NCBI GenBank assembly: GCA_051960215.1
Contig: JBQCEN010000218.1
Coordinates: forward strand, 1-16,396
Reading direction: 5' to 3'
DNA: 16,396 bases
Source: Pararhizobium_B sp051960215
GTDB taxonomy: Bacteria > Pseudomonadota > Alphaproteobacteria > Rhizobiales > Rhizobiaceae
The stretch's first letter is position 1, and every line of letters starts with the position of its first letter. Below the pieces are notes generated by a model, which saw nothing but the letters and a program-made list of their open reading frames with translations, was not told where the DNA came from and ran no database searches. Position numbers and translations under genes: made by a program. This document shows, in pieces, positions 1 to 6,532 of this stretch.

Positions 1-470
1 GCCTCGTCGCCCGCAAGCTCGCGCCGGTGCGGCGCATCCTCTGCGCCGCACCGGGCTATATCGAGCGGCATGGCCGGCCGGCCGGGCTCGAAGACCTGGC
101 GAACCACGTCTGCATCCCGCCGCACAATGGCGAGCCGTGGAAGCTCGAAGGGCCGCAGGGCCCGCTCCTCCACCGTCCGACGGGCCCGCTGCAGACGAAT
201 TCGAGCGAAGTCGTGCGCGAATGCGTGATCGGCGGCGTCGGCATCGCCCTGCGCTCGACCTGGGACATCGGGCAGGAACTCGCCGACGGGCGCCTCGTGC
301 AGGTGCTTCCGGAATACGAAGGCTCCCGCAACGTCGCCATCCACGCGCTCTATGCGAGCCGGCGCTTCCTGCCGGCGAAGGTCCGCGTCTTCATCGACTA
401 CCTCGCCGACCTATACGGCCCGATGCCCTACTGGGACACGGACGTGCTGCGGACCGACGCCGCCGAATGA
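1..470 (+). CDS. LysR-family transcriptional regulator, C-terminal part (5' end outside window)
   Basis: An open frame entering from the left edge encodes about 156 residues and stops with TGA at 468-470. It matches the C-terminal half of the LysR effector-binding domain: the segment LVARKLAPVRRILCAAPGYI followed by ERHG, then a stretch ending ECVIGGVGIAL, which is the usual ligand-pocket and hinge region, and a final helix FIDYLADLYGP. The tail GPMPYWD is the type seen in many alphaproteobacterial LysR proteins. The N-terminal winged helix-turn-helix that would bind DNA lies upstream of the window, so target and effector cannot be inferred. A GTG at position 27 lies in frame but inside the conserved domain, so it is not the start. 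The gene converges on the DUF3422 gene with 6 bp between stop codons, leaving no room for a separate terminator. Confidence 0.88.
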   Translation, partial: LVARKLAPVRRILCAAPGYIERHGRPAGLEDLANHVCIPPHNGEPWKLEGPQGPLLHRPTGPLQTNSSEVVRECVIGGVGIALRSTWDIGQELADGRLVQVLPEYEGSRNVAIHALYASRRFLPAKVRVFIDYLADLYGPMPYWDTDVLRTDAAE

Positions 471-476
471 TCCCCG

Positions 477-1790
477 TCAATCGCCGTCGTCCTCGTGATG
501 GCGCCGACGGATCGAGCGGACGAGTAGCCAGACGACGAGCACGATGACCGGGACGGCGAAACCCGTCAGCGGCCCCTCCGCGACCGGCAGACCCGCGTCC
601 TGCAGCGCCCGCGCCAGATGGGCGAACAGGCCGACGACGTAATAGGAGATCGCGGCGACCGACAGGCCTTCGACCGTCTGCTGCAGGCGCAGCTGCAGGC
701 GGGCGCGCTGGTTCATCGACTTGAGGAGCGCGCTGTTCTGCTGCTCCAGGTCGACGTCGATCCACGAGCGCAGCAGCGCCGTCGCCCGCGCGAGCTTGCG
801 CGACAGGTTCGCCTGGCGCTCCTCCACCGAACGGCAGGTGCGCATCGCCGGAGCCAGGCGACGCTGCAGGAAGGCGCCCCAGGTGTCGTAGCCGGCGACC
901 GCCTGCTCCTTCAGCGACGCGATCCGCTCCTCGATGATGCCGTCATAGGCGCGGCTCGCGCCGAAGCGGTAGAGGCACGCCGCCGCGCCCGCCTCGAGTT
1001 CCGCCGCAAGGTCGGTGATCTCGTCGAGAAGCTCGCCGCTCGCCTGCCGGGCCTCGCTGCGCATGCGGTTGGTGATCGCGCTCAAGCCCTCTTCGATCCG
1101 CCGGATCTGCGGGGAGAGCGACTGGGCGAGCGGAAGGCCGAGCATGGCGAGCGTGCGGTAGGTCTCGATCTCGATCAGGCGCTGCGACAGAGCTCCTGCG
1201 CGGGCCGGCGAAAGATCGCGGTCGACGACGAGGATGCGGGTCAGCCCGTCGCGGTCCTGCCGGAAGTCCGTGAGGGCCGCCGCCCGGCCGCCCTCGACCT
1301 CGGAATAGCAGAGGCTCTGCGCGTCGAAGCCGGCGATCACCGTCTCGATCTCCGGCAGCGAGCGACGGATTTCCAGCCGCACGCCCGATATCAGGCTGCC
1401 CGGCGCCTTGAAGCTGCGGCCGAAGGGATGGCCGGTGATGTCGCCGCCGAAGGTCTCCGGCACCGGCCCCTCCCACGAATAGGTCGAGAACTCGGTGTGG
1501 CGCTCCCAGCGCAGCATGCCGTTGCCGCAGGGCATCGTATGATGGCGCGCCTCCCGCTGCGGCGGGGCGACGCCGCTCGACCGGCTGAGGTCGCAGAGCA
1601 CGGCGTGGTCGAGGGAGGCGCCGCCGGGAACCGCCCCGCCATCGGTCATGAAGGCGAGCTGGACGATGGCGCGCGGCGGCGTCACCAGCGGATAGGGCCG
1701 GGCATGCACCTCACCAAGCGCGAGCGCCCGCGCCGCCGCTGCCGGAAAGCCGAAGCTGCCGTTCAAGATTTCGCCATCCGTTCCCGTCAT
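477..1790 (-). CDS. DUF3422 family protein, C-terminally membrane-anchored
   Basis: A 437-residue protein that I recognise as the DUF3422 family, whose biochemical role is unknown. Visible family signatures are EVHARPYP near residue 27, the block LRWERHTEFSTYSW around residue 93, ALTDFRQDRDGLTRILVVDR in the middle, then LIEIETYRTLAMLGLPLAQ and the highly conserved C-terminal block LQLRLQQTVEGLSVAAISYY. Two hydrophobic segments close the protein (around AISYYVVGLFAHLA and FAVPVIVLVVWLLV), followed by a basic RSIRRRHH tail, so a large soluble helical domain anchored at the inner membrane is likely. The ATG at 1788-1790 is preceded by a GAGGGA ribosome binding site. The gene is divergent from gntR and convergent with the LysR gene, so it is probably transcribed alone. 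Family assignment is firm; function is not known. Confidence 0.93.
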   Translation of the reverse strand: MTGTDGEILNGSFGFPAAAARALALGEVHARPYPLVTPPRAIVQLAFMTDGGAVPGGASLDHAVLCDLSRSSGVAPPQREARHHTMPCGNGMLRWERHTEFSTYSWEGPVPETFGGDITGHPFGRSFKAPGSLISGVRLEIRRSLPEIETVIAGFDAQSLCYSEVEGGRAAALTDFRQDRDGLTRILVVDRDLSPARAGALSQRLIEIETYRTLAMLGLPLAQSLSPQIRRIEEGLSAITNRMRSEARQASGELLDEITDLAAELEAGAAACLYRFGASRAYDGIIEERIASLKEQAVAGYDTWGAFLQRRLAPAMRTCRSVEERQANLSRKLARATALLRSWIDVDLEQQNSALLKSMNQRARLQLRLQQTVEGLSVAAISYYVVGLFAHLARALQDAGLPVAEGPLTGFAVPVIVLVVWLLVRSIRRRHHEDDGD

Positions 1791-1901
1791 CGATCCCTCG
1801 GCTCCCGTCGAAGCGGGAGACTATCCTTTGTCCCCCGGCTGCCGACAAGCCGCCGGATGGTCCGGCCTTCCGAGCACGCAAGGCAGACCCTCACCGCAAA
1901 C

Positions 1902-1920
1902 TGGACAAATTTATTGACCA
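1902..1920. promoter_or_regulatory. Candidate GntR/FadR-type operator upstream of gntR-lutABC
   Basis: The 19-bp sequence TGGACAAATTTATTGACCA is an imperfect inverted repeat: TGGaCAA and TTGaCCA flank a 5-bp AT-only centre, with one mismatch per half-site. It is a marked AT-rich island in GC-rich DNA. FadR-subfamily GntR regulators commonly bind short inverted repeats of the TGGT-ACCA kind and repress their own operon. Here the site overlaps the candidate -35 hexamer of the gene for such a regulator, which suits autorepression relieved by lactate. Binding is inferred. Confidence 0.5.
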
Positions 1921-1942
1921 GTCGGCGACGCGGTTGCTAGCC
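1914..1942 (+). promoter_or_regulatory. Candidate promoter of the gntR-lutABC operon
   Basis: TTGACC at 1914-1919 and CTAGCC at 1937-1942 are separated by 17 bp, matching the housekeeping promoter style of alphaproteobacteria, in which the -35 is strong and the -10 is loose. Transcription would begin near 1949, leaving about 34 nt before the gntR start codon, long enough for the purine-rich GGACGGGAAG leader that acts as ribosome binding site. The -35 lies within the candidate operator. The -10 match is weak. Confidence 0.45.
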
Positions 1943-1982
1943 TGCGCCGATCGGCAGCGACGGGCGGACCAGGACGGGAAGC

Positions 1983-2804
1983 ATGACGCCGGACATTTTC
2001 GGGCGCATCGAGCATGGCCGGACGGCGGACGCCGTCGTGCGCCAGATCGAGAGCCTGGTGCTCGAAGGGGTGCTGCGGGTCGGCGACCGGCTGCCCGGCG
2101 AGCGCGAGCTCTCGCGCCGGCTCGACGTGTCGCGGCCGATCCTGCGCGAGGCGTTGAAGGAGCTCGAGACGCGCGGGCTGCTCCTCAGCCGCCAGGGCGA
2201 CGGGACCCGGGTCGCAGACGTCATCGGCCAGGTCTTCAGCGAGCCCGTCCGCGAGCTCGTCTCGCGCCACCGCAAGGCGACGCTCGACTATCTCGAATAC
2301 CGGCGCGACGTCGAAGGGATCGCCGCCGCCTACGCCGCCCGCCGTGCGACGGCCGCCGACCGGGACCTCCTCGGGCGCATCGTCACTGCGATGCGCGGGG
2401 CCTTCGCCGAGGATGATTTCGCGCGCGAGGCGGCGCTCGACGTGGAGTTCCACAGCGCCGTCGGCGAGTGCGCGCACAACATCATCCTTTTGCATACGCT
2501 GCGCTCGTGCTACCGGCTGCTCAGCGAGGGCGTGTTCTACAATCGCACGCTCATCTACACCTTTGCCGGCGCGCGCGAGGCGCTGCTCGCCCAGCACATG
2601 GCGATCCACGACGCGGTGATCGCCGGAGACGCGGCGGCGGCGCGCGCGGCCGCCGCAGCGCATATCGATTTCGTCGCCGCCTCCGTCCACGAGGCGGAGC
2701 GGTCGAGCGATTGGGAGCGGGTCTCGAAACTGCGGCTCGAGCAGCGCCGCGCAACGCCGGCCGTCACCGGGACAAGCCATGCAGATGCGGAGACGATAGA
2801 GTGA
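1983..2804 (+). CDS. GntR-family (FadR subfamily) regulator of the lut operon
   Basis: A 273-residue regulator. Residues about 10-78 form the GntR winged helix-turn-helix, with the hallmark GDRLPGERELSRRLDVSRPI followed by LREALKELETRGLL and a wing ending RQGDGTRV. The rest is an FCD-type helical effector domain; D149 and H153 in LDVEFHSAVG and the later histidines in AQHMAIHDAV and AAHIDFV are placed as in metal- or carboxylate-binding FCD domains. The gene is first in the operon, and its TGA overlaps the GTG start of lutA by 4 bp, so regulator and enzyme complex are probably co-translated. By context it most likely senses L-lactate or a related hydroxyacid, as LldR and LutR do, but ligand specificity cannot be read from sequence. 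The start ATG follows the GGACGGGAAG leader. A long C-terminal tail of about 30 residues (SSDWERVSKLRLEQRRA onward) is unassigned. Confidence 0.92.
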   Translation: MTPDIFGRIEHGRTADAVVRQIESLVLEGVLRVGDRLPGERELSRRLDVSRPILREALKELETRGLLLSRQGDGTRVADVIGQVFSEPVRELVSRHRKATLDYLEYRRDVEGIAAAYAARRATAADRDLLGRIVTAMRGAFAEDDFAREAALDVEFHSAVGECAHNIILLHTLRSCYRLLSEGVFYNRTLIYTFAGAREALLAQHMAIHDAVIAGDAAAARAAAAAHIDFVAASVHEAERSSDWERVSKLRLEQRRATPAVTGTSHADAETIE

Positions 2805-3610
2805 GTGAAAGCGTTCAGGAAACCGCCGCGTCGGCCGCGAGCGAGGCGCGGAAGCCGGACGTCGGCCTCTTTGCCACCTGCCTCGTCGACCTTTTCCGGC
2901 CGACAGTCGGCTTCGCCGCGGCCAAGCTGATCGAGGAAGCCGGCTGCATCGTGCATGTGCCGATGGCGCAGACCTGCTGCGGCCAGCCGGCCTATAATTC
3001 CGGCGACCGTGCCGACACCCGGGCGATCGCCGAGCAGGTGATCGAGACCTTCGAGGACTTCGATTACGTCGTCGCGCCCTCCGGCTCCTGCGCCTCGATG
3101 CTGAAGAAGCACTATCCGGGGCTCTTCGCGGGTGACGCGGCATGGGAGGCGCGGAGCCTGCGGTTCTCCGAGAAGGTGCACGAGCTCGTCTCGTTCCTTG
3201 CCGACGTGATGAAGGTGGAGGATCTCGACGCGCGGCTCGATGCCACCGTCACCTATCACGACTCGTGCTCGGGCCTGCGCGAGCTCGGTGTGCGCGAGCA
3301 GCCGCGGCGGCTGCTTTCGACGGTCGAGGGGACGACGCTCACGGAACTGCCGGATGCCGACGTCTGCTGCGGCTTCGGCGGCACGTTCTGCGTCAAGTTC
3401 TCCAACATCTCCAACGCCATCGTGACGAAGAAGGTGAAGACGATCACCGCGACGGGCGCCGACATGCTGCTTGCCGGCGACATGGGCTGCCTCATGAACA
3501 TGGCGGGCAAGCTCAAGCGCGAGGGCTCGACCATCGAGGTGCGCCACGTCGCCGAGGTGCTCGCCGGCATGACCGACCAGCCGGCGATCGCGGGAACGGG
3601 GAAGCGGTGA
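2801..3610 (+). CDS. lutA: LutA-type (Fe-S)-binding subunit of L-lactate oxidation complex
   Basis: Start chosen at the GTG of 2801 because it gives a GTGA overlap with the gntR stop and a 269-residue product of family size; the open frame continues upstream inside gntR, but that part is only antiphase sequence. The protein carries two cysteine-rich CCG repeats typical of LutA/YkgE and of heterodisulfide-reductase-like subunits: C27 with CCG at 59-61 and C97, then C156 with CCG at 189-191 and C230. The segments CCGQPAYNSGD and DVCCGFGGTFCVKFSNIS are diagnostic. These cysteines are expected to ligate an iron-sulfur cluster. LutA, LutB and LutC together oxidise L-lactate to pyruvate in the cytoplasm and replace a flavin-dependent lactate dehydrogenase. 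Family assignment is very secure; the lactate substrate is taken from the family and from the adjoining lutB and lutC. Confidence 0.95.
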   Translation: MSESVQETAASAASEARKPDVGLFATCLVDLFRPTVGFAAAKLIEEAGCIVHVPMAQTCCGQPAYNSGDRADTRAIAEQVIETFEDFDYVVAPSGSCASMLKKHYPGLFAGDAAWEARSLRFSEKVHELVSFLADVMKVEDLDARLDATVTYHDSCSGLRELGVREQPRRLLSTVEGTTLTELPDADVCCGFGGTFCVKFSNISNAIVTKKVKTITATGADMLLAGDMGCLMNMAGKLKREGSTIEVRHVAEVLAGMTDQPAIAGTGKR

Positions 3611-3617
3611 GAGCGCC

Positions 3618-5051
3618 ATGGAACTGACAGCCAACCAATTCAAATCCCATGCGGTTCGGGCGCTCGCCGACGAGCAGTTGCAGCGGGCGCTGCGCAACGT
3701 CGAGCGCGGCTTCATCGACAAGCGCCAGCACGCTGTCGACGCGCTGCCGGAATTTGACCGGCTGCGCGACAATGCGCGCGATATCAAGAACCACACGCTG
3801 AACCACCTCGACCTCTACCTCGAGGCCTATGAGAAGAAGGTGACGGAGGCCGGCGGCCACGTCCACTGGGCGGAGACGGCCGAGGATGCCCGAAAGGCGA
3901 TCCTCGAGATCTGCCGCAAGGCGAAGGCGAAGACCGTCACCAAGGGCAAGTCGATGATCACCGAGGAGATCGGGCTCAACGACTATCTCGCCGCAAACGG
4001 CGTGACGGCCGTCGAGACGGATCTCGGCGAATACATCATCCAGCTTCGCGGCGAGCACCCGAGCCACATCATCGCGCCCGCCGTCCACCTCAACAAGGAC
4101 CAGGTGGAGAGCGACTTCCGCCGGGCGCACACGCATCTGGAAGAGGCGCGCGACCTTTCCGAGCCGGTGTCGCTGCTCGCCGAGGCCCGCGCGGTGCTCC
4201 GGCAGAAATACTTCGAGGCGGATGTCGGCATCACCGGCGCCAACTTCCTCGTCGCGGAGACCGGCTCCTCCGTGATCGTCACCAACGAGGGCAACGGCGA
4301 CCTAACGCAGACGCTCGGCAAGGTCCACATCGTCGTCGCCTCGATCGAGAAGATCGTGCCGACGCTGGAGGACACGGCGCAGATCCTGCGGGTGCTTGCC
4401 CGGTCGGCGACGGGGCAAGACATGTCGGTCTATACGACCTTCTCGACCGGGCCGCGGCGGCCGGGCGATCCGGACGGGCCGGAGGAGTACCACGTGGTGC
4501 TCCTCGACAACGGCCGCTCCTCGATGCTCGGCACGGAATACCAGGAGATGCTGCGCTGCATCCGCTGCGGCGCCTGCATGAACCACTGCCCCGTCTATCA
4601 CGCCGTCGGCGGCCACGCCTACGGCTCGGTCTATCCGGGCCCGATGGGCGCGGTGCTCACGCCGTCGCTGAACGGCATCGAGAAGGCGGGGCAGTTGCCG
4701 AATGCTTCGACCTTCTGCGGGCGCTGCGAAGCCGTCTGCCCGATGCGCATCCCGCTGCCGAAGATGATGCGGCACTGGCGCGAGCGCGAGTTCGAGCGCC
4801 ACCTCTCGCCGGCAAGCCAGCGCTACGGCCTCGGCTTCTGGGCCTTCTTCGCCAAGCGGCCGAAGCTCTATCGCGCTGCCGTGTCGTTCGCGATGCCGCT
4901 CCTCTCGCACTTCGGCGGCTCCAGCCGCGCCATCAAGAGCCTGCCGCTCGCCGGCGGCTGGACGAAATACCGCGACATGCCGGCGCCGGAGGGCCGCACC
5001 TTCCTCCAGGCATGGTCGGAACGCGACGGACGCACGGAGAAGCGCACATGA
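3618..5051 (+). CDS. lutB: LutB-type iron-sulfur subunit of L-lactate oxidation complex
   Basis: A 477-residue LutB/YkgF protein. Residues about 60-300 form the LUD domain shared with LutC, including TVTKGKSMITEEIGLN and the block GITGANFLVAETGSSVIVTN. A double ferredoxin-type module follows: C314, C317, C320 and C324 in CIRCGACMNHCPVY, and C367, C370 and C374 in CGRCEAVCPMRIPLP. The N-terminal half is helical and charged. It is thought to pass electrons from lactate through its clusters together with LutA and LutC. The ATG at 3618 lies 7 bp after the lutA stop, with a GAGAGCG ribosome binding site spanning the gap, and the last codons overlap lutC (ATGA). Length and motifs are those of a full-length family member; nothing is missing. 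Confidence 0.96.
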   Translation: MELTANQFKSHAVRALADEQLQRALRNVERGFIDKRQHAVDALPEFDRLRDNARDIKNHTLNHLDLYLEAYEKKVTEAGGHVHWAETAEDARKAILEICRKAKAKTVTKGKSMITEEIGLNDYLAANGVTAVETDLGEYIIQLRGEHPSHIIAPAVHLNKDQVESDFRRAHTHLEEARDLSEPVSLLAEARAVLRQKYFEADVGITGANFLVAETGSSVIVTNEGNGDLTQTLGKVHIVVASIEKIVPTLEDTAQILRVLARSATGQDMSVYTTFSTGPRRPGDPDGPEEYHVVLLDNGRSSMLGTEYQEMLRCIRCGACMNHCPVYHAVGGHAYGSVYPGPMGAVLTPSLNGIEKAGQLPNASTFCGRCEAVCPMRIPLPKMMRHWREREFERHLSPASQRYGLGFWAFFAKRPKLYRAAVSFAMPLLSHFGGSSRAIKSLPLAGGWTKYRDMPAPEGRTFLQAWSERDGRTEKRT

Positions 5052-5722
5052 GCGGCCGGGAGGCGATCCTCAACCGTATCCGCGGCTCGTTGAAGACCGC
5101 CGCCGCCGACGATGCCGCGCGCCGCCACGCGGTGGACGAACGCATGCGGATGGCGCCGCGCGGCGTCATCCCCGAGCGCGGGCAGTTGCCGACGACCGAG
5201 CGGGTCGCGCTGTTCCGCGAGATGGCGATCAAGGCGAACGCGACCGTCGAGCGCCTGACGAACTACGGCGCGGTGCCCGAAGCCGTCGCCCGGTATCTCA
5301 GGAACAAGAACCTGCCGTCGGAGGTCCGGGTCGGCGGCGACGACCGGCTGGCGGCCGCGCCCTGGGGCGCGCAGTCGACGCTGACCGTGAAGCACGGCGC
5401 CAGTGACGGCAACGACATGGTCGGCCTCAGCCATGCGCTCGGCGCCGTCGCCGAGACGGCGACGCTGGCGCTCGCCGCGGGGCCGGAGAACCCGACGACG
5501 CTCAACTTCCTGCCCGAGCACCACATCGTCGTCGTCAACGCCAACGACATCGCCGGCGACCTCGAAACGGTCTGGGAGAAGGTGCGCGCGCTCTATGGCA
5601 AGGGGGCGATGCCGCGCGTCGTCAACCTCGTCACCGGTCCGTCGCGTTCGGGCGACATCGAGCAGACGCTGCTTCTCGGCGCGCACGGGCCGCGGGCGCT
5701 CCACATCCTCGTCGTCGGCTGA
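5048..5722 (+). CDS. lutC: LutC-type LUD-domain subunit of L-lactate oxidation complex
   Basis: A 224-residue LUD-domain protein and third subunit of the lactate oxidation complex. The start ATG at 5048 overlaps the lutB TGA (ATGA); the open frame extends 12 codons further upstream, but those lie inside lutB. Family features are a mid-protein segment DMVGLSHALGAVAETATLAL in the place of the LUD substrate-site loop, NPTTLNFLPEHHIVVVNAND, and the C-terminal signature TGPSRSGDIEQTLLLGAHGP, which corresponds to the family's GPSRTADIE motif. No cysteine cluster is present, as expected for LutC. It is the last operon gene; a small GC hairpin without a T-run lies downstream. No lactate permease gene follows, so uptake must be encoded elsewhere or the lactate is internal. 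Confidence 0.95.
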   Translation: MSGREAILNRIRGSLKTAAADDAARRHAVDERMRMAPRGVIPERGQLPTTERVALFREMAIKANATVERLTNYGAVPEAVARYLRNKNLPSEVRVGGDDRLAAAPWGAQSTLTVKHGASDGNDMVGLSHALGAVAETATLALAAGPENPTTLNFLPEHHIVVVNANDIAGDLETVWEKVRALYGKGAMPRVVNLVTGPSRSGDIEQTLLLGAHGPRALHILVVG

Positions 5723-5747
5723 CCTTGTCCTCGCCGGGGTGGCGGCT

Positions 5748-5764
5748 TGCGGCCGGCTGCCGCA
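5748..5764 (+). terminator. Weak hairpin after lutC
   Basis: TGCGGC at 5748-5753 and GCCGCA at 5759-5764 form a 6-bp stem with a 5-nt loop, 25 bp after the lutC stop. There is no T-run behind it, so it is at best a weak or factor-assisted terminator or an mRNA 3'-end protector. The remaining bases to 5905 contain no gene that I can support; a second small repeat (CGAAG-CAG-CTTCG near 5802-5814) is also present. Confidence 0.25.
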
Positions 5765-5907
5765 GGGACTTGCAAAGCCGGCTTACAATTCCTTTCTGGT
5801 TCGAAGCAGCTTCGGTTATCATCGTAGAGGCTGATTCGCCGTCGCTCCGCACCTGATGGACTATCCCGCCGGTGCTCGAGGCGCCGGTCGATCGGCGTTG
5901 CCTTCGG

Positions 5908-5915
5908 AAGGAGGT
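5908..5915 (+). promoter_or_regulatory. Consensus ribosome binding site fixing the Nudix start
   Basis: AAGGAGGT at 5908-5915 is a full match to the anti-Shine-Dalgarno complement, the best in the window. It lies 5 nt before the GTG at 5921 (6 nt from the GGAGG core) and 11-12 nt before the ATG at 5927, so the GTG is the likely start. Confidence 0.7.
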
Positions 5916-5920
5916 CGAGC

Positions 5921-6421
5921 GTGAACATGCCCCGGGTCGCCGCCTTTCCGGCGATGCGCAGCAGGGATTTCTGGAGGACGATTGCCGGCGAGATGCGCCT
6001 GCTCTTCGGCCGCCCGCCGCGCATGCAGTTCGGCGCGCTCTGCTACCGGCTGAAGAAGAAGGGCGGTCACGAGATCCTGCTGATCACCAGCCGCGACACG
6101 GGCCGCTGGGTCACGCCCAAGGGCTGGCCGATGGCCGGCCGTTCGGCAAGCGAGGTTGCCGCGCGCGAAGCGTTCGAGGAAGCGGGCGTGCGCGGCCGGG
6201 TCTCGGAGAAGCCGATCGGCCGCTTCGCCTATCCGAAGACGATGCGTGGCGGCCTCAAGGTCCGCTGCATCGTGCAGCTCCACGCGCTCGAATACTCAGG
6301 CTCCGAGAAGAACTTCCGCGAGAAGGGCCAGCGCGAGATCGCCTGGTTCCCGCCCGAAGAGGCGGCGAGCCGCGTCCAGGAGCCGGGTTTGAAGGCGATC
6401 ATCCGGTCGTTCAGACCGTAG
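5921..6421 (+). CDS. Nudix hydrolase (diphosphoinositol-polyphosphate-phosphohydrolase-like)
   Basis: A 166-residue cytoplasmic Nudix hydrolase beginning with GTG behind a consensus ribosome binding site. The Nudix box runs from about residue 68 to 90: PKGWPM, then REAFEEAGV at 82-90, so the metal-binding REXXEE core (E83, E86, E87) is intact. The first acidic residue of the canonical box (G-x5-E) is arginine here (GWPMAGR); from memory this PKGWPM form is a recurrent variant in alphaproteobacterial relatives rather than damage. Related proteins are described as NUDIX hydrolases near the DIPP/MutT groups, which cleave X-linked diphosphates; the natural substrate is unknown. The N-terminal 30 residues are basic and amphipathic. 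The gene precedes a phosphate transporter by 111 bp in the same direction, which may or may not be functional linkage. Confidence 0.9.
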   Translation: MNMPRVAAFPAMRSRDFWRTIAGEMRLLFGRPPRMQFGALCYRLKKKGGHEILLITSRDTGRWVTPKGWPMAGRSASEVAAREAFEEAGVRGRVSEKPIGRFAYPKTMRGGLKVRCIVQLHALEYSGSEKNFREKGQREIAWFPPEEAASRVQEPGLKAIIRSFRP

Positions 6422-6455
6422 CCTCCTCGCCTCTCCCCGAGCCCCGGACTTGTTC

Positions 6456-6491
6456 GGCCGGCCGCGAGCGGCTAAGCCGCGGCGTCCGGCC
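6456..6491. other. Long GC-rich inverted repeat between Nudix and phosphate transporter genes
   Basis: GGCCG-GCCGCG (6456-6466) can pair with CGCGGC (6478-6483) and, after a 3-nt bulge, CGGCC (6487-6491): 11 bp around an 11-nt loop. An alternative smaller hairpin, GCGGC-TAA-GCCGC, lies inside it, so two mutually exclusive folds are possible. There is no T-run, so this is not a classical terminator. It could mark the Nudix mRNA end or structure the transporter leader. A weak TTGTTC-17 bp-TAAGCC promoter-like pair (6450-6478) overlaps it. Confidence 0.4.
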
Positions 6492-6532
6492 TCGCCCCAC
6501 CGGCCGGATATCACCCAGAAACGGGAACAATC

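Noticed and set aside
618..1940. A 440-codon plus-strand open frame.
   Set aside because: It is antisense to the well-conserved DUF3422 gene, highly rich in Arg, Ala and Gly, and matches no family. A shadow of high GC content.
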